Shown here: positions 23,078 through 23,707 of the stretch, in pieces
Numbering within the stretch: the first letter of the stretch is position 1
Layout of the letters: every line of letters starts with the position of its first letter
Assembly (NCBI GenBank): GCA_027294925.1
Contig: JAPULM010000087.1
Location: 1-23,707 of the forward strand
Source: a bacterium
GTDB taxonomy: Bacteria; Tectomicrobia; Entotheonellia; Entotheonellales; Entotheonellaceae
Direction: 5' to 3'
DNA length: 23,707 nt
Position numbers and translations under genes: made by a program
The notes under the pieces: model-generated
What the model was told of the DNA's origin: nothing
The model's database searches: none
What the model saw: the letters and a program-made list of their open reading frames with translations, nothing else

Positions 23078-23707
23078 TTAGACGGGCAGAGCAAACCAGA
23101 CCCGGGTTAGGGCCTCAGAGCTCTCTGCCCCCACCTGACCGCCATGGGCTTCGATCAATTCCTTGACAATGGCCAGTCCGATACCTGCCCCACCTCGCGC
23201 TCGGGAACGCGATTTTTCGCCCCGATAGAAGCGTTCGAAGATGAACGGCAGATCGGCTTGGGAAATACCATCGCCGGTATTCGCGACGATCACTTTAAGG
23301 GTTTTGGATGTACGCTCCGTGCTAATCCTCACCTGACCTCCTGGTGAGGTGTACTGGAAGGCGTTCTGAAGGAGATTACGTAGCGCCTGTATGAGCTTGT
23401 CCGGGTCGACCATGATCATGTCTCCATCACGCGCTATCTGGGCCTGGATCGTGATGCCCTTCGCAATAAACGGCGCTTCGAACATCTCCAAGACGTTAAC
23501 GATGAGCTTCTGAAGGACGATTTCCTGCCGCTGCAGGGTTGTCCGAGAAGCTTCAGCCTTGGTCAACTCGAGCAAATCTTCGACCAGAGCTACCAAACGG
23601 AGCGTTTCCCCGTGCAACAAGTCAAAGATCTCCTGAGTCGGCTCCGTTACCTTGTCGCGCAACGCTTCGAGATAACCGCGCAGGTTGGTCAACGGCGTGC
23701 GCAACTC
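23078..23707 (-). CDS. Sensor histidine kinase, C-terminal part (5' end outside window)
   Basis: The frame enters the window at the H-box, reading ELRTPLTNLRGYLEAL; the phosphoaccepting His would be the residue immediately before the edge. The HisKA dimerisation helices continue (LVALVEDLLELTKAEA), followed by the HATPase domain: N-box NLLQNAFQYT, G1 box NTGDGIS, F-box LPFIFERFYRG and G2 box GAGIGLAIVKELIEAHGG. It stops at 23078. This is the catalytic core of a two-component sensor kinase; sensor and membrane parts lie beyond the window. It is 123 nt upstream of the spondin-type lipoprotein gene on the same strand, but a regulatory link is speculative. Confidence 0.95.
   Translation of the reverse strand, partial: ELRTPLTNLRGYLEALRDKVTEPTQEIFDLLHGETLRLVALVEDLLELTKAEASRTTLQRQEIVLQKLIVNVLEMFEAPFIAKGITIQAQIARDGDMIMVDPDKLIQALRNLLQNAFQYTSPGGQVRISTERTSKTLKVIVANTGDGISQADLPFIFERFYRGEKSRSRARGGAGIGLAIVKELIEAHGGQVGAESSEALTRVWFALPV

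Overview
This window is about 23.7 kb of densely packed, moderately GC-rich bacterial chromosome with frequent strand switches. The gene content suggests a metabolically versatile, non-photosynthetic bacterium: a GSA-aminomutase-like aminotransferase, family III CoA-transferase, ThuA-like protein, luciferase-like monooxygenase remnant, HyuA/HyuB hydantoinase/oxoprolinase pair, Asp/Glu racemase-like isomerase and M16/M20 peptidases. It resembles genomes of the Entotheonella/Tectomicrobia type, but no rRNA or other phylogenetic marker is present, so this is a low-confidence impression. No tRNA, rRNA, CRISPR array or intact insertion sequence was found.

Left part (1-9440), small-molecule catabolism: a 5'-complete, 3'-truncated class III aminotransferase (-), an acyl-CoA dehydrogenase broken by a frameshift (+), an Asp/Glu racemase/maleate isomerase-type enzyme (-) and an SDR (+). 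A probable minus-strand operon follows, transcribed HyuB -> EEP-fold protein -> CoA-transferase -> deleted luciferase-like monooxygenase -> ThuA-like protein.

Middle part (9441-15200), redox and oxoproline module: on the plus strand, a D-glutamate cyclase-like protein, a pterin-4a-carbinolamine dehydratase and a ferredoxin:thioredoxin reductase catalytic subunit with all six expected cysteines. Converging on them is a minus-strand operon: PHP phosphoesterase -> HyuA -> ArsC-like protein -> glutaredoxin-like protein. The last two appear to be selenoproteins. Each has an in-frame UGA exactly at the first Cys of a CxxC motif (UVTC and UGPC), and each UGA is followed by a hairpin whose G-initiated apical loop begins after 23 nt. 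A conventional gene caller drops one gene and truncates the other past its active site. This is the main discovery of the window.

Right part (15201-23707): a DEDDh exonuclease (+), an M20 metallopeptidase (-), a secreted two-half M16 zinc peptidase (+), a Phd/YefM antitoxin remnant (+), an AlkB-type dioxygenase (-), a lipoprotein with two spondin-type domains and an internal repeat (-), and the C-terminal part of a sensor histidine kinase (-) that runs off the window.

At least three genes are decayed (acyl-CoA dehydrogenase, luciferase-like monooxygenase, antitoxin). Sequencing or assembly error cannot be excluded for the single-base frameshift.
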